64,000 nt of DNA from NCBI RefSeq assembly GCF_015158295.1, contig NZ_JACDXV010000001.1, positions 992,001 to 1,056,000 of the forward strand, in the 5' to 3' direction. This stretch comes from Devosia faecipullorum. Its GTDB lineage: Bacteria > Pseudomonadota > Alphaproteobacteria > Rhizobiales > Devosiaceae. Positions 54,130 to 62,706 of the stretch are shown piece by piece. The notes beneath the pieces were generated by a model, which was not told the origin of the DNA, did not search any database, and was given only the letters and a program-made list of their open reading frames with translations. Both the position numbers and the translations under genes were made by a program. How positions within the stretch are numbered: the stretch's first letter is position 1; the number at the start of each line of letters is the position of its first letter.

Positions 54130-54624
54130 ATGAGCGATCCAACCATCAAAATCGAGCCGCTGTCAGCGGAGGCCTTCGCAGCCTACGGCCAGGTCATCCA
54201 GACCGAGGGCGCGCAGCATTATCCGATCAATAATGGCATGACCGAGCGCTATCACGATCTGGCGCGGGTCGAACTGGGCGGGGTCCATGCACGCCCCCTG
54301 ATCTCCATCTTTCGTGGCCAGCCCTATACATTGCCGCTGGACATCAAGCTGGTCGAGCGGCACCCGCTGGGCAGTCAGGCTTTCTACCCGCTCTCGGCCA
54401 ATCCCTGGCTGGTGATCGTCGCCGAGGACGAGGCCGGTCGCCCGGTGCGCCTGCGCGCCTTCCGTCCGTCCCCGGGTCAGGGCGTCAACATCGCCATGAA
54501 TACCTGGCATGGCGTGCTGACCCCGCTGGATCACAGCGGCGACTTTCTCGTCGTCGATCGTGGCGGCGAGGGCAACAATCTCGAAGAGCACCATTTTGAA
54601 ACGCCTGTGCGCATCGCGCTCTGA
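54130..54624 (+). CDS. allA: Ureidoglycolate lyase
   Basis: Splits ureidoglycolate to glyoxylate and urea. The 164-residue protein shows the family pattern IEPLSAEAFAAYGQVI, ISIFRGQPYTLPLDIKLVERHPLGSQAFYPL and AMNTWHGVLTPL with the conserved His, then NNLEEHHFE. The glyoxylate product explains why malate synthase G is in the same cluster. It directly follows allE with three bases between. Confidence 0.95.
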   Translation: MSDPTIKIEPLSAEAFAAYGQVIQTEGAQHYPINNGMTERYHDLARVELGGVHARPLISIFRGQPYTLPLDIKLVERHPLGSQAFYPLSANPWLVIVAEDEAGRPVRLRAFRPSPGQGVNIAMNTWHGVLTPLDHSGDFLVVDRGGEGNNLEEHHFETPVRIAL

Positions 54625-54710
54625 CCGTCGGCTCCTAACCCTGATTCTGCTCGCCGCTCGCAACCGTCTCATTCCTGCGGTAGTTTTGTTGCCATTGCAG
54701 GGAGGAAGCC

Positions 54711-55457
54711 ATGTCGTTCCTTAGGCTGGTTGGGATCATCTTCGCGTGCCTTTTTGTGACCGCCCCGGCGCTGGCCCAAGGCATCACGCTATCGGGCACC
54801 GTGACCTATCGCGAACGCATCGCGCTGCCGCCAGACGCGCAATTGCGCATCTCGCTGGTCTCGCTGCCCGGCGGTGCGCCTGTTGCTGGCGCTTCAGCCG
54901 ACATTCCAGCGAAAGGTCAGATTCCGCTGGCCTTTTCGCTCAATGTGCACCGCCAGCCAGCCGCTGGCGCCTATGGCCTCGTCGCCGAAATCCGCAGTGG
55001 GGAGAACCTGCTGTTCCGCAATGCCCAGCCCGTGCCGCTGCAACCGGATTTGACCCATCGGGTCGAGATAATGGTCCAGAAGATGCCCCGATCACCCACG
55101 CCAGTGCCGCCGCCTTTGCCTGCCCTCACCGACATTGTCTGGAACGTCACCAGTATTGGCGGCAGGCCCGCCATCGGCCCCCGCCCGCCCACGCTCTCCA
55201 TCGCCGCCGATCTGCGGGCCAGCGGCCATGGCGGCTGCAATAATTATTTCGCCGAAACCAGTCTGTCCGAAACGGAGCTTACCTTCGGCCCCGCCGCCGC
55301 AACCCGCATGGCCTGCGAACCGGACCTCATGGCCCAGGAAAGCGCCTATTTCGCCGCGCTCGCCGCCGTCACCGGTTTCGAACTGGAGGGCAGGAGCCTG
55401 CGCCTGCTCGACGCCGCCGGCATTCCGCTGATCGGATTGGTGCGCAGCGCCGACTAA
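54711..55457 (+). CDS. Secreted YbaY/META-domain protein
   Basis: A 248-residue exported protein with a signal peptide (LVGIIFACLFVTAPALAQ). Residues about 22-125 resemble the YbaY-type beta domain (SGTVTYRERIALPPDAQLRISLVSL) and residues about 138-245 the META/HslJ-type domain (WNVTSIGGRP, GHGGCNNYFA, TRMACEPDLMAQE). Such proteins are thought to act in envelope stress; this is inferred. The cysteines in GGCNN and MACEP are typical of the META domain. AGGGAGG lies 8 nt upstream of the ATG. Confidence 0.8.
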   Translation: MSFLRLVGIIFACLFVTAPALAQGITLSGTVTYRERIALPPDAQLRISLVSLPGGAPVAGASADIPAKGQIPLAFSLNVHRQPAAGAYGLVAEIRSGENLLFRNAQPVPLQPDLTHRVEIMVQKMPRSPTPVPPPLPALTDIVWNVTSIGGRPAIGPRPPTLSIAADLRASGHGGCNNYFAETSLSETELTFGPAAATRMACEPDLMAQESAYFAALAAVTGFELEGRSLRLLDAAGIPLIGLVRSAD

Positions 55458-55471
55458 AATACTTCCAAGAA

Positions 55472-55561
55472 AAATGGATACCGGTTTTCCGGTTCGGACA
55501 CGCGATAAAACAAACACTTGGATCATTTCAGCGTTTCTATTAAGCCCTGAAATGATCCAAG
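55472..55561. repeat. Rhizobial RIME-like intergenic repeat with 15-bp inverted repeat
   Basis: Contains a stretch of rhizobial-repeat style (ATGGATACCGGTTTTCCGG then GCGATAAAACAAA) and a perfect 15-bp inverted repeat: CTTGGATCATTTCAG (55517-55531) and CTGAAATGATCCAAG (55547-55561) around a 15-base loop. The motif layout resembles the mosaic repeats between genes of rhizobia. It may also end the upstream transcript. Confidence 0.65.
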
Positions 55562-55572
55562 CGAAGCCAGCC

Positions 55573-55692
55573 CTATTCGCTGTCGACCATCACCGGCACA
55601 TCGCTGCTGTCCGGAGCCTCCGTGAAGGACGCGGCAAAGGTCAGCACGCTGATCGACAGCACGAACAATGCGGTAAGCAAAAGCTGGGGCAC
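55573..55692 (-). CDS. Small 39-residue hydrophobic protein
   Basis: A GTG-started small gene (about MPQLLLTALFVLSISVLTFA, then an acidic tail SFTEAPDSSDVPVMVDSE). It has AGGAGG 7-8 nt upstream, close to the ideal SD, which is the main reason for calling it. It has one membrane helix or signal-like segment. The longer frame to 55785 has a basic, poorly coding N-terminus. It lies between the META protein and otsB, on the other strand. Function unknown. Confidence 0.55.
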   Translation of the reverse strand: MPQLLLTALFVLSISVLTFAASFTEAPDSSDVPVMVDSE

Positions 55693-55895
55693 GGCTTTCC
55701 TCCTGAAATCAGCACGTCTTCGCTGGCATCGGCCAGCCCTGCCTGACTTGGCTTTTCTCGTCTGAACGCCGCTGGAATAGGGCATTTACCTCTCGTTCAT
55801 AAATCCCTCATCGCGCATGCCTGCCATGCCGCCCGAACCTTTTGGGGGCGCTTGCGTTGCTTTCATTGCCAATGATCGCAATTGAGGAAACCGCC

Positions 55896-56687
55896 ATGCC
55901 CGACCCGATCGCTCATAGCGGCGCTGCTGTTCCGCTGCTCGCCATCTTCACCGATTTCGATGGCACGCTGGTCGAAATCGCCGAAACGCCTGACGCCGTC
56001 GACGTTCCGGCCGACCTGATGCAGCGCCTCGACCGGGCCCGGCAGGATTTCGACAATGCCTTTGCCGTCCTTACCGGGCGCGAAATCGCCGACATCGACC
56101 GCTATCTGTCGCCGCTGCAATTGCCGGTGGCTGGTACCCATGGCGCCCAGCGCCGCCGCGCCGACGGCACGCTCGAAGATGTGGACGCCGCCCTCTCGGC
56201 GGATGCTGAATCCATAGCCCGGGCGCTTCAGCCCTTGGCCATCGCCAATCCCGGCCTCCTGGTCGAAGCCAAGGACGGAGCCGTGGCTTTGCATTTCCGC
56301 CAGGCTCCCGAAATGGAGGATGCCGTGCAACTGGCCATGCAGGAAGCGCTGCTCGACTATCCCCGCTTCACCCTCATGCGCGGCAAGAAGGTGCTGGAGG
56401 CGCGCCCGGTCGGCATCGACAAGGGCGTGGCCCTGCGCGCCTTCATGCAGGAGGAGCCCTTTTCCGGGCGCACCCCGATATTTATCGGCGACGATCGCAC
56501 CGATGAAGACGCTTTCCGCGCCGCGCAGGATCTGGGCGGCATCGGCATCAAGCTCGGTTCCGGCGAGACCTCCGCCCGCATGCGCATCGCCGACATCGCC
56601 TCGGTCCATGCCCTGTTGCAGGGCCTAGGCGACCTCGCCCATCGCCCGTCCGCCGAGGCGCAGCCGGAGGTGGTCATTCCCCACTGA
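55896..56687 (+). CDS. otsB: Trehalose-6-phosphate phosphatase
   Basis: Dephosphorylates trehalose-6-phosphate to trehalose. HAD-family protein of 263 residues with the nucleophile motif TDFDGTL (Asp20, Asp22), THGAQRR, the lysine region LEARPVGIDKGVAL and GDDRTDEDAF near 200. The ATG at 55896 has GAGGAAA 7 nt upstream; the ATG at 55842 would add 18 hydrophobic residues. It precedes otsA by 41 bases, so both enzymes are made together. Confidence 0.95.
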   Translation: MPDPIAHSGAAVPLLAIFTDFDGTLVEIAETPDAVDVPADLMQRLDRARQDFDNAFAVLTGREIADIDRYLSPLQLPVAGTHGAQRRRADGTLEDVDAALSADAESIARALQPLAIANPGLLVEAKDGAVALHFRQAPEMEDAVQLAMQEALLDYPRFTLMRGKKVLEARPVGIDKGVALRAFMQEEPFSGRTPIFIGDDRTDEDAFRAAQDLGGIGIKLGSGETSARMRIADIASVHALLQGLGDLAHRPSAEAQPEVVIPH

Positions 56688-56728
56688 ACCCCCACCCGCT
56701 ATTTAAACCATCAAGGAGCCGAAAACCC

Positions 56729-58144
56729 ATGAGCCGCATCGTCATCGTATCCAATCGCACCCCCGGCAAGGGCCCCGCCGCCGGCGGGCTCGCCGTGGCC
56801 TTGCGCAAGGTGCTGGGCGAGCGCGAAGGCTTCTGGTTTGGCTGGTCGGGCAAGCTCGCCGAAGCCCCGCCACCGGAGGCGAGGATCGAACATATCGACG
56901 GCCTGAGCATCGCCCAGATCGATCTCACCCGCGACGATCACCATGCCTATTATGCCGGTTTTTCCAATTCCATCCTCTGGCCCAGCTTCCACCTCCGGCT
57001 CGATCTCGCCACCATTGAAGGCCATTGGTACGAGGGCTATCGCAGCGTGAACCGGCAATTTGCCCGTAGCCTTTTGCCCCTGCTGCGGCCCGACGACATC
57101 GTCTGGGTGCACGATTATCACCTCATCCCGCTGGCCGCCGAATTGCGTCACCTGGGCGCGCGCAACCGCATCGGCTTTTACCTCCACATCCCCTTCCCCA
57201 CCGCCGATGCGCTCTATGCCATTCCCCATCATGAGGAATTGATGCGCGACCTCTCGCGCTACGACCTGATCGGCATGCAGGCCAAGCGCGACGTCGCCGC
57301 CTTCACCGAATTTGCCGAGCACCAGATGCCATCGACCTTTGGCGGCCATCGCAGCCGGATCATCGATTTCAGCCGTACCGAAGTGGATGCCTTCCCCATC
57401 GGCTCGGATCCCGACGCCTTTGCGCGGCTTGCCGTCAGTCCGGCCGGGACTAAGATGATCAACCGCATGAAGCGCTCATTGGGCGACCAGCGCCTGATCC
57501 TTGGTGTGGACCGCCTGGATTATTCCAAGGGCCTGCCACAGCGCGTCGAAGCCTATGAAAAATTGCTGGCCAACAATGCCCGCCTGCGCCGCTCGGTGCA
57601 TCTGTTGCAGGTCGCACCGCCCTCGCGCGACGGCATCAAGGAATATCAGGAAACCAGCGACGCGCTCGACGCCATCTGCGGCCGGGTCATGGGCCATTTC
57701 GCCGAACCCGACTGGCAACCGCTCACCTATGTGAAGCGCGCCTATGGCCAGCCCAGCCTTGCCGGGCTTTATCGCCTCGCCCGTGTCGGACTGGTCACGC
57801 CCCTGCGCGACGGCATGAATCTGGTGGCCCATGAATATGTCGGCGCGCAGAACCCTGACGATCCAGGCGTCCTGGTGCTGTCGCGCTTTGCCGGAGCCGC
57901 CGAGATTTTCCCCGAGGCGCTATTGGTCAATCCCTTCGACACCGACGAAACCGCCGAGGCCCTGCGCCTCGCGCTCGACATGCCGCTGGAAGAACGCAAG
58001 CAGCGCTGGCAGGCCCTGATGCAGGCGGCCCGCCGTCACAATGTCGATGATTGGGCAATGGGCTTTCTCGACCGTCTCGCCCCCGGCGCCAACGCCAGGA
58101 CGAGCACCACCCGCGACATCCTCTACCTGGCCTCGGTCGCCTGA
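56729..58144 (+). CDS. otsA: Alpha,alpha-trehalose-6-phosphate synthase
   Basis: GT20 glycosyltransferase that joins UDP-glucose and glucose-6-phosphate. The 471-residue protein has the N-terminal SNRTPGKGPAAGGLAVAL loop, WVHDYHLIPLA (near 126), GVDRLDYSKGLPQRVEAYE (near 256) and TPLRDGMNLVAHEYVGAQ (near 355). Trehalose is an osmotic and desiccation protectant. AAGGAG lies 11 nt before the ATG. It ends the otsBA pair. Confidence 0.96.
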   Translation: MSRIVIVSNRTPGKGPAAGGLAVALRKVLGEREGFWFGWSGKLAEAPPPEARIEHIDGLSIAQIDLTRDDHHAYYAGFSNSILWPSFHLRLDLATIEGHWYEGYRSVNRQFARSLLPLLRPDDIVWVHDYHLIPLAAELRHLGARNRIGFYLHIPFPTADALYAIPHHEELMRDLSRYDLIGMQAKRDVAAFTEFAEHQMPSTFGGHRSRIIDFSRTEVDAFPIGSDPDAFARLAVSPAGTKMINRMKRSLGDQRLILGVDRLDYSKGLPQRVEAYEKLLANNARLRRSVHLLQVAPPSRDGIKEYQETSDALDAICGRVMGHFAEPDWQPLTYVKRAYGQPSLAGLYRLARVGLVTPLRDGMNLVAHEYVGAQNPDDPGVLVLSRFAGAAEIFPEALLVNPFDTDETAEALRLALDMPLEERKQRWQALMQAARRHNVDDWAMGFLDRLAPGANARTSTTRDILYLASVA

Positions 58145-58187
58145 GCGGCTGGAGCTGTTCGAGCCCTTCCTCGCGCTCCCACCCCAT

Positions 58188-58235
58188 CGTCATTGCCCGG
58201 CATGCTCGTGCTTGACCCGAGCACCGCGCAATCCA
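58188..58235. repeat. REP-like element near otsA end
   Basis: Begins CGTCATTGCCCGG and ends GCAATCCA, the same end motifs as the units near 1.1 kb, with an inner GCTCG/CGAGC hairpin. It is 43 bases after the otsA stop. Confidence 0.6.
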
Positions 58236-58256
58236 GCTCACGCAATAGCCGCCTAA

Positions 58257-58284
58257 TAAAAAAGGGCGACCCGAAGGCCGCCCC
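58257..58284 (-). terminator. Rho-independent terminator of the helicase gene
   Basis: On the minus strand GGGGCGGCC, TTCG, GGTCGCCC is followed by six T residues. The stem has one mismatch. It begins 6-7 bases past the helicase stop at 58291. Confidence 0.85.
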
Positions 58285-58290
58285 TGTTCA

Positions 58291-59730
58291 TCAGGCGTTT
58301 GCCGAAGCGCGGCGCGCGCGGCCCGCATCTCGTGGCGCCTTGTTCGTGCGCGGCTTGCCGGCCCCGGGCCGTGCGCCCATGACCTTGCCGGTTTCGGAAT
58401 CGCGCCGCACCGCCTTGACCGGGGCATTGGCGGCCGGACCTGCCTTGGTCCGCTCGCCGCCGGGGCGAGGCGTGTTGAACTTGCGCGGCTTGGCGGCCTT
58501 GGGGTTGCGCGCCGTGCGTGCGCCTGAGGGAGCCCCCGCCGCATTGCGCATCTGGCGCGGCTCGGGAGCCACTTCCACCAGGTTCACGTCGCCCGAGACC
58601 GGCAATGTGCGGCGGATCAGCCGCTCCACATCGCGCAGCTTGCTCTTTTCGGTGCCGTCACACAGCGTGATGGCAATGCCCGACGCGCCGTTTCGCCCGG
58701 TGCGGCCGATGCGGTGCACATAATTTTCGGGGTCGTCGGGCAGTTCGTAATTCACCACATGAGTGATGCCCTGCACGTCGATGCCGCGCGCCGCGATATC
58801 GGTGGCGACCAGGATGCGCACCGAACCGCTGGCAAAGCCCTTGAGCGCCGCCTGGCGGGCATTCTGGCTCTTATTGCCATGGATGGCGGCGGCTTCATGC
58901 CCGTCGATGACCAGGTTCTTGGCCACGCGGTCGGCGCCATGCTTGGTGCGCGAGAAGATGATGACGCGCTCCATGCCTTCCTTTTCGTCGGCGAGAAGCT
59001 CGTTGAGCACCCCGCGCTTGGCCTTGGAGCCGGACATGATCACCCGCTGATCGATCTTGACCACGGTGGAGCCCTGCGGCGCCGCCTCGACCTTGACCGG
59101 CTCTTTCAGCAGCGTCTTGGCCAGGTCTTCGACCTCGGCGGCCATGGTGGCGGAAAACAGCATGGTCTGGCGGCGCAGGCCGATGGCCTTGGCAATGGCG
59201 CGCACCGGGGCGATGAAGCCCATGTCCAGCATGCGGTCGGCCTCGTCCAGCACCAGCCAGCGCGTTTCATTGAGCCGGATCTTGTTATCGTCCAGCAGAT
59301 CCTTGAGCCGCCCCGGCGTGGCCACGACCACGTCGACGCCCTTGGCGATCTTCTGCACCTGATGGTAGCGCGACACCCCGCCCAGCACGAGCACGGTATC
59401 CAGCTTCATCTTGGAGCCGGCGAATTTGCGGATATTTTCCTCGATCTGCACTGCCAGTTCCCGCGTCGGCGCCAGGATCAGGGCGCGCGTGGTCATCGGG
59501 CGCGGACGTCCAGTCAGGCCGAGAATACCGGCCAGGATCGGCAGGCCGAAAGCCGCCGTCTTGCCAGAGCCGGTCTGGGCAATGCCCATCATGTCCCGGC
59601 CTTCGAGCAGTTTCGGAATGGCCTGGGTCTGGATTTTCGTGGGCTCGGTGAAGCCGCCGGCAGTCAGGCTGTCGGTGATCAGGGTCGGCAGGCCGAGCGA
59701 AATAAAGTCGTTCAAATGTCTGTCTTTCAT
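58291..59730 (-). CDS. DEAD-box RNA helicase, RhlE-like
   Basis: ATP-dependent RNA helicase of 479 residues. Both RecA domains are complete: Q-motif FTEPTKIQTQAIP, AQTGSGKT (motif I), PTRELAVQ, DEADRMLDMGF (motif II), SATM (motif III), RVIIFSRTK, TDIAARGIDV and HRIGRTGR (motif VI). From about residue 375 there is a basic, low-complexity tail rich in Lys, Arg, Ala and Pro that should bind RNA. RhlE proteins work in ribosome assembly or mRNA decay and cold adaptation. Confidence 0.95.
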   Translation of the reverse strand: MKDRHLNDFISLGLPTLITDSLTAGGFTEPTKIQTQAIPKLLEGRDMMGIAQTGSGKTAAFGLPILAGILGLTGRPRPMTTRALILAPTRELAVQIEENIRKFAGSKMKLDTVLVLGGVSRYHQVQKIAKGVDVVVATPGRLKDLLDDNKIRLNETRWLVLDEADRMLDMGFIAPVRAIAKAIGLRRQTMLFSATMAAEVEDLAKTLLKEPVKVEAAPQGSTVVKIDQRVIMSGSKAKRGVLNELLADEKEGMERVIIFSRTKHGADRVAKNLVIDGHEAAAIHGNKSQNARQAALKGFASGSVRILVATDIAARGIDVQGITHVVNYELPDDPENYVHRIGRTGRNGASGIAITLCDGTEKSKLRDVERLIRRTLPVSGDVNLVEVAPEPRQMRNAAGAPSGARTARNPKAAKPRKFNTPRPGGERTKAGPAANAPVKAVRRDSETGKVMGARPGAGKPRTNKAPRDAGRARRASANA

Positions 59731-60023
59731 AGGCGCTCAAAAGCGCATGCGCCCGGCTGCAGAGCAGCGAGCGCGTCTTCAAATATGCAATCGGGCGATG
59801 GGATTATCGCGCGGGTGCTGGCTCAAACCCGGACCGCTTTCAGGTCTCCGGGCTGACTTCGCCGCTCACCGCATGAGTAAGAAGAGAAGTCCATCGACGG
59901 CCTTTTCCGCCGCGACGTAGGGCACATATGGGGGAGATGGCGGAAAAACGCAAGCGATGCGAGAACAGGGTGGCCATGCACGACGTTCAACACACCCGGC
60001 GTTGGCACTGGCAAGAGAGGACG

Positions 60024-60815
60024 TCAAATCCCCCCATACCAGTCATAGCCATTGTCCTCCCAATAGCCGCCCTTGCCGCGGCCGAAACCAGCCAGATCGT
60101 CCACCAGCTCGATCGTATGCAGATATTTCGGCTGCTTGTAGCCCAGTGCCCGCTCGATCCTGAGGCGGATTGGAGCGCCATTGCTCACCGGCAGGCTGGC
60201 ATCGTTCAACCCATAGGCGAGGATCGATTGCGGGTGATAGGCGTCCACCAGGTCCGAACTGGTATAATAGAGAATATCGCCGCTCATCGTGCGCTGGATA
60301 TTGTCGAAGCAATGATAGATGGCAAAACGCGCCCCCGGCTTCACTCCCGCCTGATCGAGCACCGGCCCGAGCGGCGTGCCGGTCCATTTGGCGATGCAAC
60401 TCCAGCCCTCGACGCAATCATGCCTTGTGATCTGGGTGCGGCTGGGCATATTGCGCAATTCGGCCAGCGAAAAGCTCACTTCCCGCTCCACCATGCCCTT
60501 GATGGTGAGCCGATAGGGCTCGAAATTCATCTGCCGCAGGAACAGATATTCCGGCGTTGTCGGCTCGGTCGAACCATTGGGCCGCATGCCCTGGCGGATT
60601 TCGCTCTCCCCATATTCGCGCGCCAGCACCTGATCCCCGACCAGCGCCCTTTGCGCCGAATAGGTCAGCACATTGGCCTGTTCCATGACCTCGCGCACGG
60701 GATTGCCGCGCTGGGCGAGAAAATCGAACTGATCGCAGCCCGAAAGCACCAGTCCCGAACCCGCCGTCGCTGAGCCGAGCAGGAAACGCCGCCGATTGAT
60801 GATCAGCCTTTTCAT
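60024..60815 (-). CDS. Tat-exported molybdopterin-dependent oxidoreductase (SUOX fold)
   Basis: Periplasmic molybdenum enzyme of 263 residues of the sulfite-oxidase/MsrP superfamily. The N-terminus has a twin-arginine motif (NRRRFLLG) and a lipobox-like LVLSGC, so it may be a Tat-exported lipoprotein (Lgt is encoded in this window). The Mo-binding cysteine is expected in HDCVEGWSC, near residue 133, followed by the family-like VLDQAGVKPGARFAIYHCFD. It overlaps the cytochrome gene by 4 bases. The substrate is unknown. Confidence 0.88.
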   Translation of the reverse strand: MKRLIINRRRFLLGSATAGSGLVLSGCDQFDFLAQRGNPVREVMEQANVLTYSAQRALVGDQVLAREYGESEIRQGMRPNGSTEPTTPEYLFLRQMNFEPYRLTIKGMVEREVSFSLAELRNMPSRTQITRHDCVEGWSCIAKWTGTPLGPVLDQAGVKPGARFAIYHCFDNIQRTMSGDILYYTSSDLVDAYHPQSILAYGLNDASLPVSNGAPIRLRIERALGYKQPKYLHTIELVDDLAGFGRGKGGYWEDNGYDWYGGI

Positions 60816-61666
60816 GATCGATCTCCCTCCTGGCGCGGCGTGGCGGGGCCGGTGCGATACCAGCCGGTGATCATCGAGCGCAATCCGTTGAGCGGCCCCG
60901 CCAGCAATACCATGACGATATGGATGATGAAGAACAGCACCAGCAGCACCATCACCGCGAAGTGGATACTGCGCGCCGTCTGCCGCCCGCCAAAAATATC
61001 GAGAAGCCAGGGCCAGGCCGCATCCATGCCCGGGCTCATGGTCAGCCCGGTCAGGACGATCAGCGGAAACAGCACGAAGAAGACGATGAAATAGCTCAGC
61101 TTCTGTAGTGGTGAATAGCGGCGGCCCCGATGCAGCCGGAACCGCGCATGGTCCAGCACGTCGCGCGGCAAACCGCTCAGATCGGCGCCCTTGGGCACGA
61201 TGTCGCGTCGCAAATGCCCATTGATGAAACTGGCGAGAAACCAGACGAACAGCGCCCCGACGAAAATCCAGCCGAAGAAGAAATGCACCACCCGTCCGCT
61301 CGCCAGATCGCGGAAGGAGGGAATGGTCACCGCGCCGGGAAAGGCGGTGTAGCTCGGATTGGCTTCCGGCCCGCTCATTCCCAATAGACCGGTGGTGTCG
61401 AATGTCTGCCCGAAGACGATCGTGCGCCCACGCGGCCCGTCCGGCGTGTTCACAGCGCCGATCCGCAGCACGGCATTGTCATATTCGAACCCGCTCTCCT
61501 GCCCGATATAGAGCGCGGGATGGGCGTTGAAGATTTGCAGGCCGGAGAGCAAAAGGAAAAACAGGCAGATCGCCCAGACCCAATGGGTCAGGCGCGTCCA
61601 TATCGACTGCCGATAGATCAGCGGCCCCTTGGCCACTGGCAGACTCGGCTTGGCGTCCTGGCTCAT
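60812..61666 (-). CDS. Cytochrome b/b6 domain membrane protein
   Basis: Di-haem cytochrome b of 284 residues, of the type found as membrane partner of periplasmic oxidoreductases. Four membrane helices are visible: the first starts with a haem-histidine (LTHWVWAICLFFLLLSGLQIF), then RVVHFFFGWIFVGALFVWFL, KLSYFIVFFVLFPLIVLTGL and SIHFAVMVLLVLFFIIHIVMVLLAG with paired histidines. It replaces the YedZ-type partner of MsrP. It overlaps the molybdenum enzyme by ATGA, so electrons probably pass between them and the quinone pool. Confidence 0.88.
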   Translation of the reverse strand: MSQDAKPSLPVAKGPLIYRQSIWTRLTHWVWAICLFFLLLSGLQIFNAHPALYIGQESGFEYDNAVLRIGAVNTPDGPRGRTIVFGQTFDTTGLLGMSGPEANPSYTAFPGAVTIPSFRDLASGRVVHFFFGWIFVGALFVWFLASFINGHLRRDIVPKGADLSGLPRDVLDHARFRLHRGRRYSPLQKLSYFIVFFVLFPLIVLTGLTMSPGMDAAWPWLLDIFGGRQTARSIHFAVMVLLVLFFIIHIVMVLLAGPLNGLRSMITGWYRTGPATPRQEGDRS

Positions 61667-61780
61667 GATCGCGCCTCCCGGAAGCGATACGATGCCAAAA
61701 CGCTTCCGGTTTCAATATTTCCTGCCGCGCGGCAGAAAATTCAGGCGCACCGGGGTCGAAACGGCGAGGCGCGTATCGGC

Positions 61781-62431
61781 CTATTCCTCGGCGCGCGCTG
61801 CCCAGTTCATGCCGCGACGCAGGATCGTGGCCATATTGGAATTGTCGAATTCCTTGGCCTGGTGGCCCAGGGTCATATGGAAGACACGGCCCTTGCCGTG
61901 GTGGCGTTTCCAGGCCACCGGCATCACCACGCCGTCGATCCAGGACGCATGCTCGCCGCTGAAAGTCGTCGTCGCCAGAACCTCGATGGAGGGGTCGACA
62001 TGCATGTAATATTGCTCGGACGTATAGGGGAAGGACTTGATCCCGGCCATGATCGGGTCTTCAGGCTTGGCGACATCGACCTGGTAATCGATGATATTGC
62101 CCGGATGGGCCACCCATTGCCCGCCCACCATGAACTGATATTCGACCGAGTCGCGGAACGCATCGCTCATGCCGCCATGATGGCCGGCCAACCCCACGCC
62201 GCCCTCGACCGCCTTGGTGAGATTATCGACCTCTTCCTTGGCGATCTTGCTCATCGTATAGATGGGAATGATCAGCGACAGATCATGAATTGAGGGATCC
62301 GCAAAAGCGCTGGTTTCGGTGGCGGTGCGCACCGAATAGCCATCCTCGTGCAGCCAGCGCCGATAGATTGCCGCACATTCCTCCGGGTCGTGACCTTCCC
62401 AGCCGCCATAGACGATCAAAGCACTGCGCAT
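61781..62431 (-). CDS. ThuA-like domain protein
   Basis: A 216-residue protein resembling the ThuA/glutamine-amidotransferase-like family found in trehalose and sugar clusters. Seen features: ALIVYGGWEGHDPEECAAIYRRWL near the start, LIIPIYTMSKI, GGVGLAGHHGGMSD, and WKRHHGKGRVFHMTLGHQAKEF. GGGGTGAAGCAG precedes the ATG at 62431. Function unproven; no sugar transporter is adjacent, but otsBA is 4 kb away. Confidence 0.85.
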   Translation of the reverse strand: MRSALIVYGGWEGHDPEECAAIYRRWLHEDGYSVRTATETSAFADPSIHDLSLIIPIYTMSKIAKEEVDNLTKAVEGGVGLAGHHGGMSDAFRDSVEYQFMVGGQWVAHPGNIIDYQVDVAKPEDPIMAGIKSFPYTSEQYYMHVDPSIEVLATTTFSGEHASWIDGVVMPVAWKRHHGKGRVFHMTLGHQAKEFDNSNMATILRRGMNWAARAEE

Positions 62432-62651
62432 CTGCTTCACCCCGCAAATCAAACGGCGCGGAGAATACCCGACTGAGCCGGTATTGAAAGCCCGTCAGAT
62501 GCGAATGAAGCCCTCCAGCCGGTTCACAAAGTGCAGCCGCGTCTACAAATGGCGCCATAAACCCGCCTGACCGGACAAGGCGGCGAATTTGACCAACAGG
62601 TCCACTTTCCACTGTCACAATTAGCTGATTAACTCCTTGTCGACGTGAGGC

Positions 62652-62669
62652 ATGCCGGTCTCCCGGCAT
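62652..62669 (+). promoter_or_regulatory. 5'-UTR hairpin before the 5'-nucleotidase gene
   Basis: ATGCCGG and CCGGCAT form a perfect 7-bp stem around a 4-nt loop, about 38 bases before the ATG. It may control translation or mRNA stability. Confidence 0.35.
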
Positions 62670-62706
62670 TTGCGGCGTCGCACGCGATAGCAAAGGGAAA
62701 ACAGGG

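Noticed and set aside
62600-62640. Pho box before the 5'-nucleotidase gene
   Set aside because: A single CTGTCAC half site is present, but the second half is offset by 13 instead of 11 bases and poorly matched.
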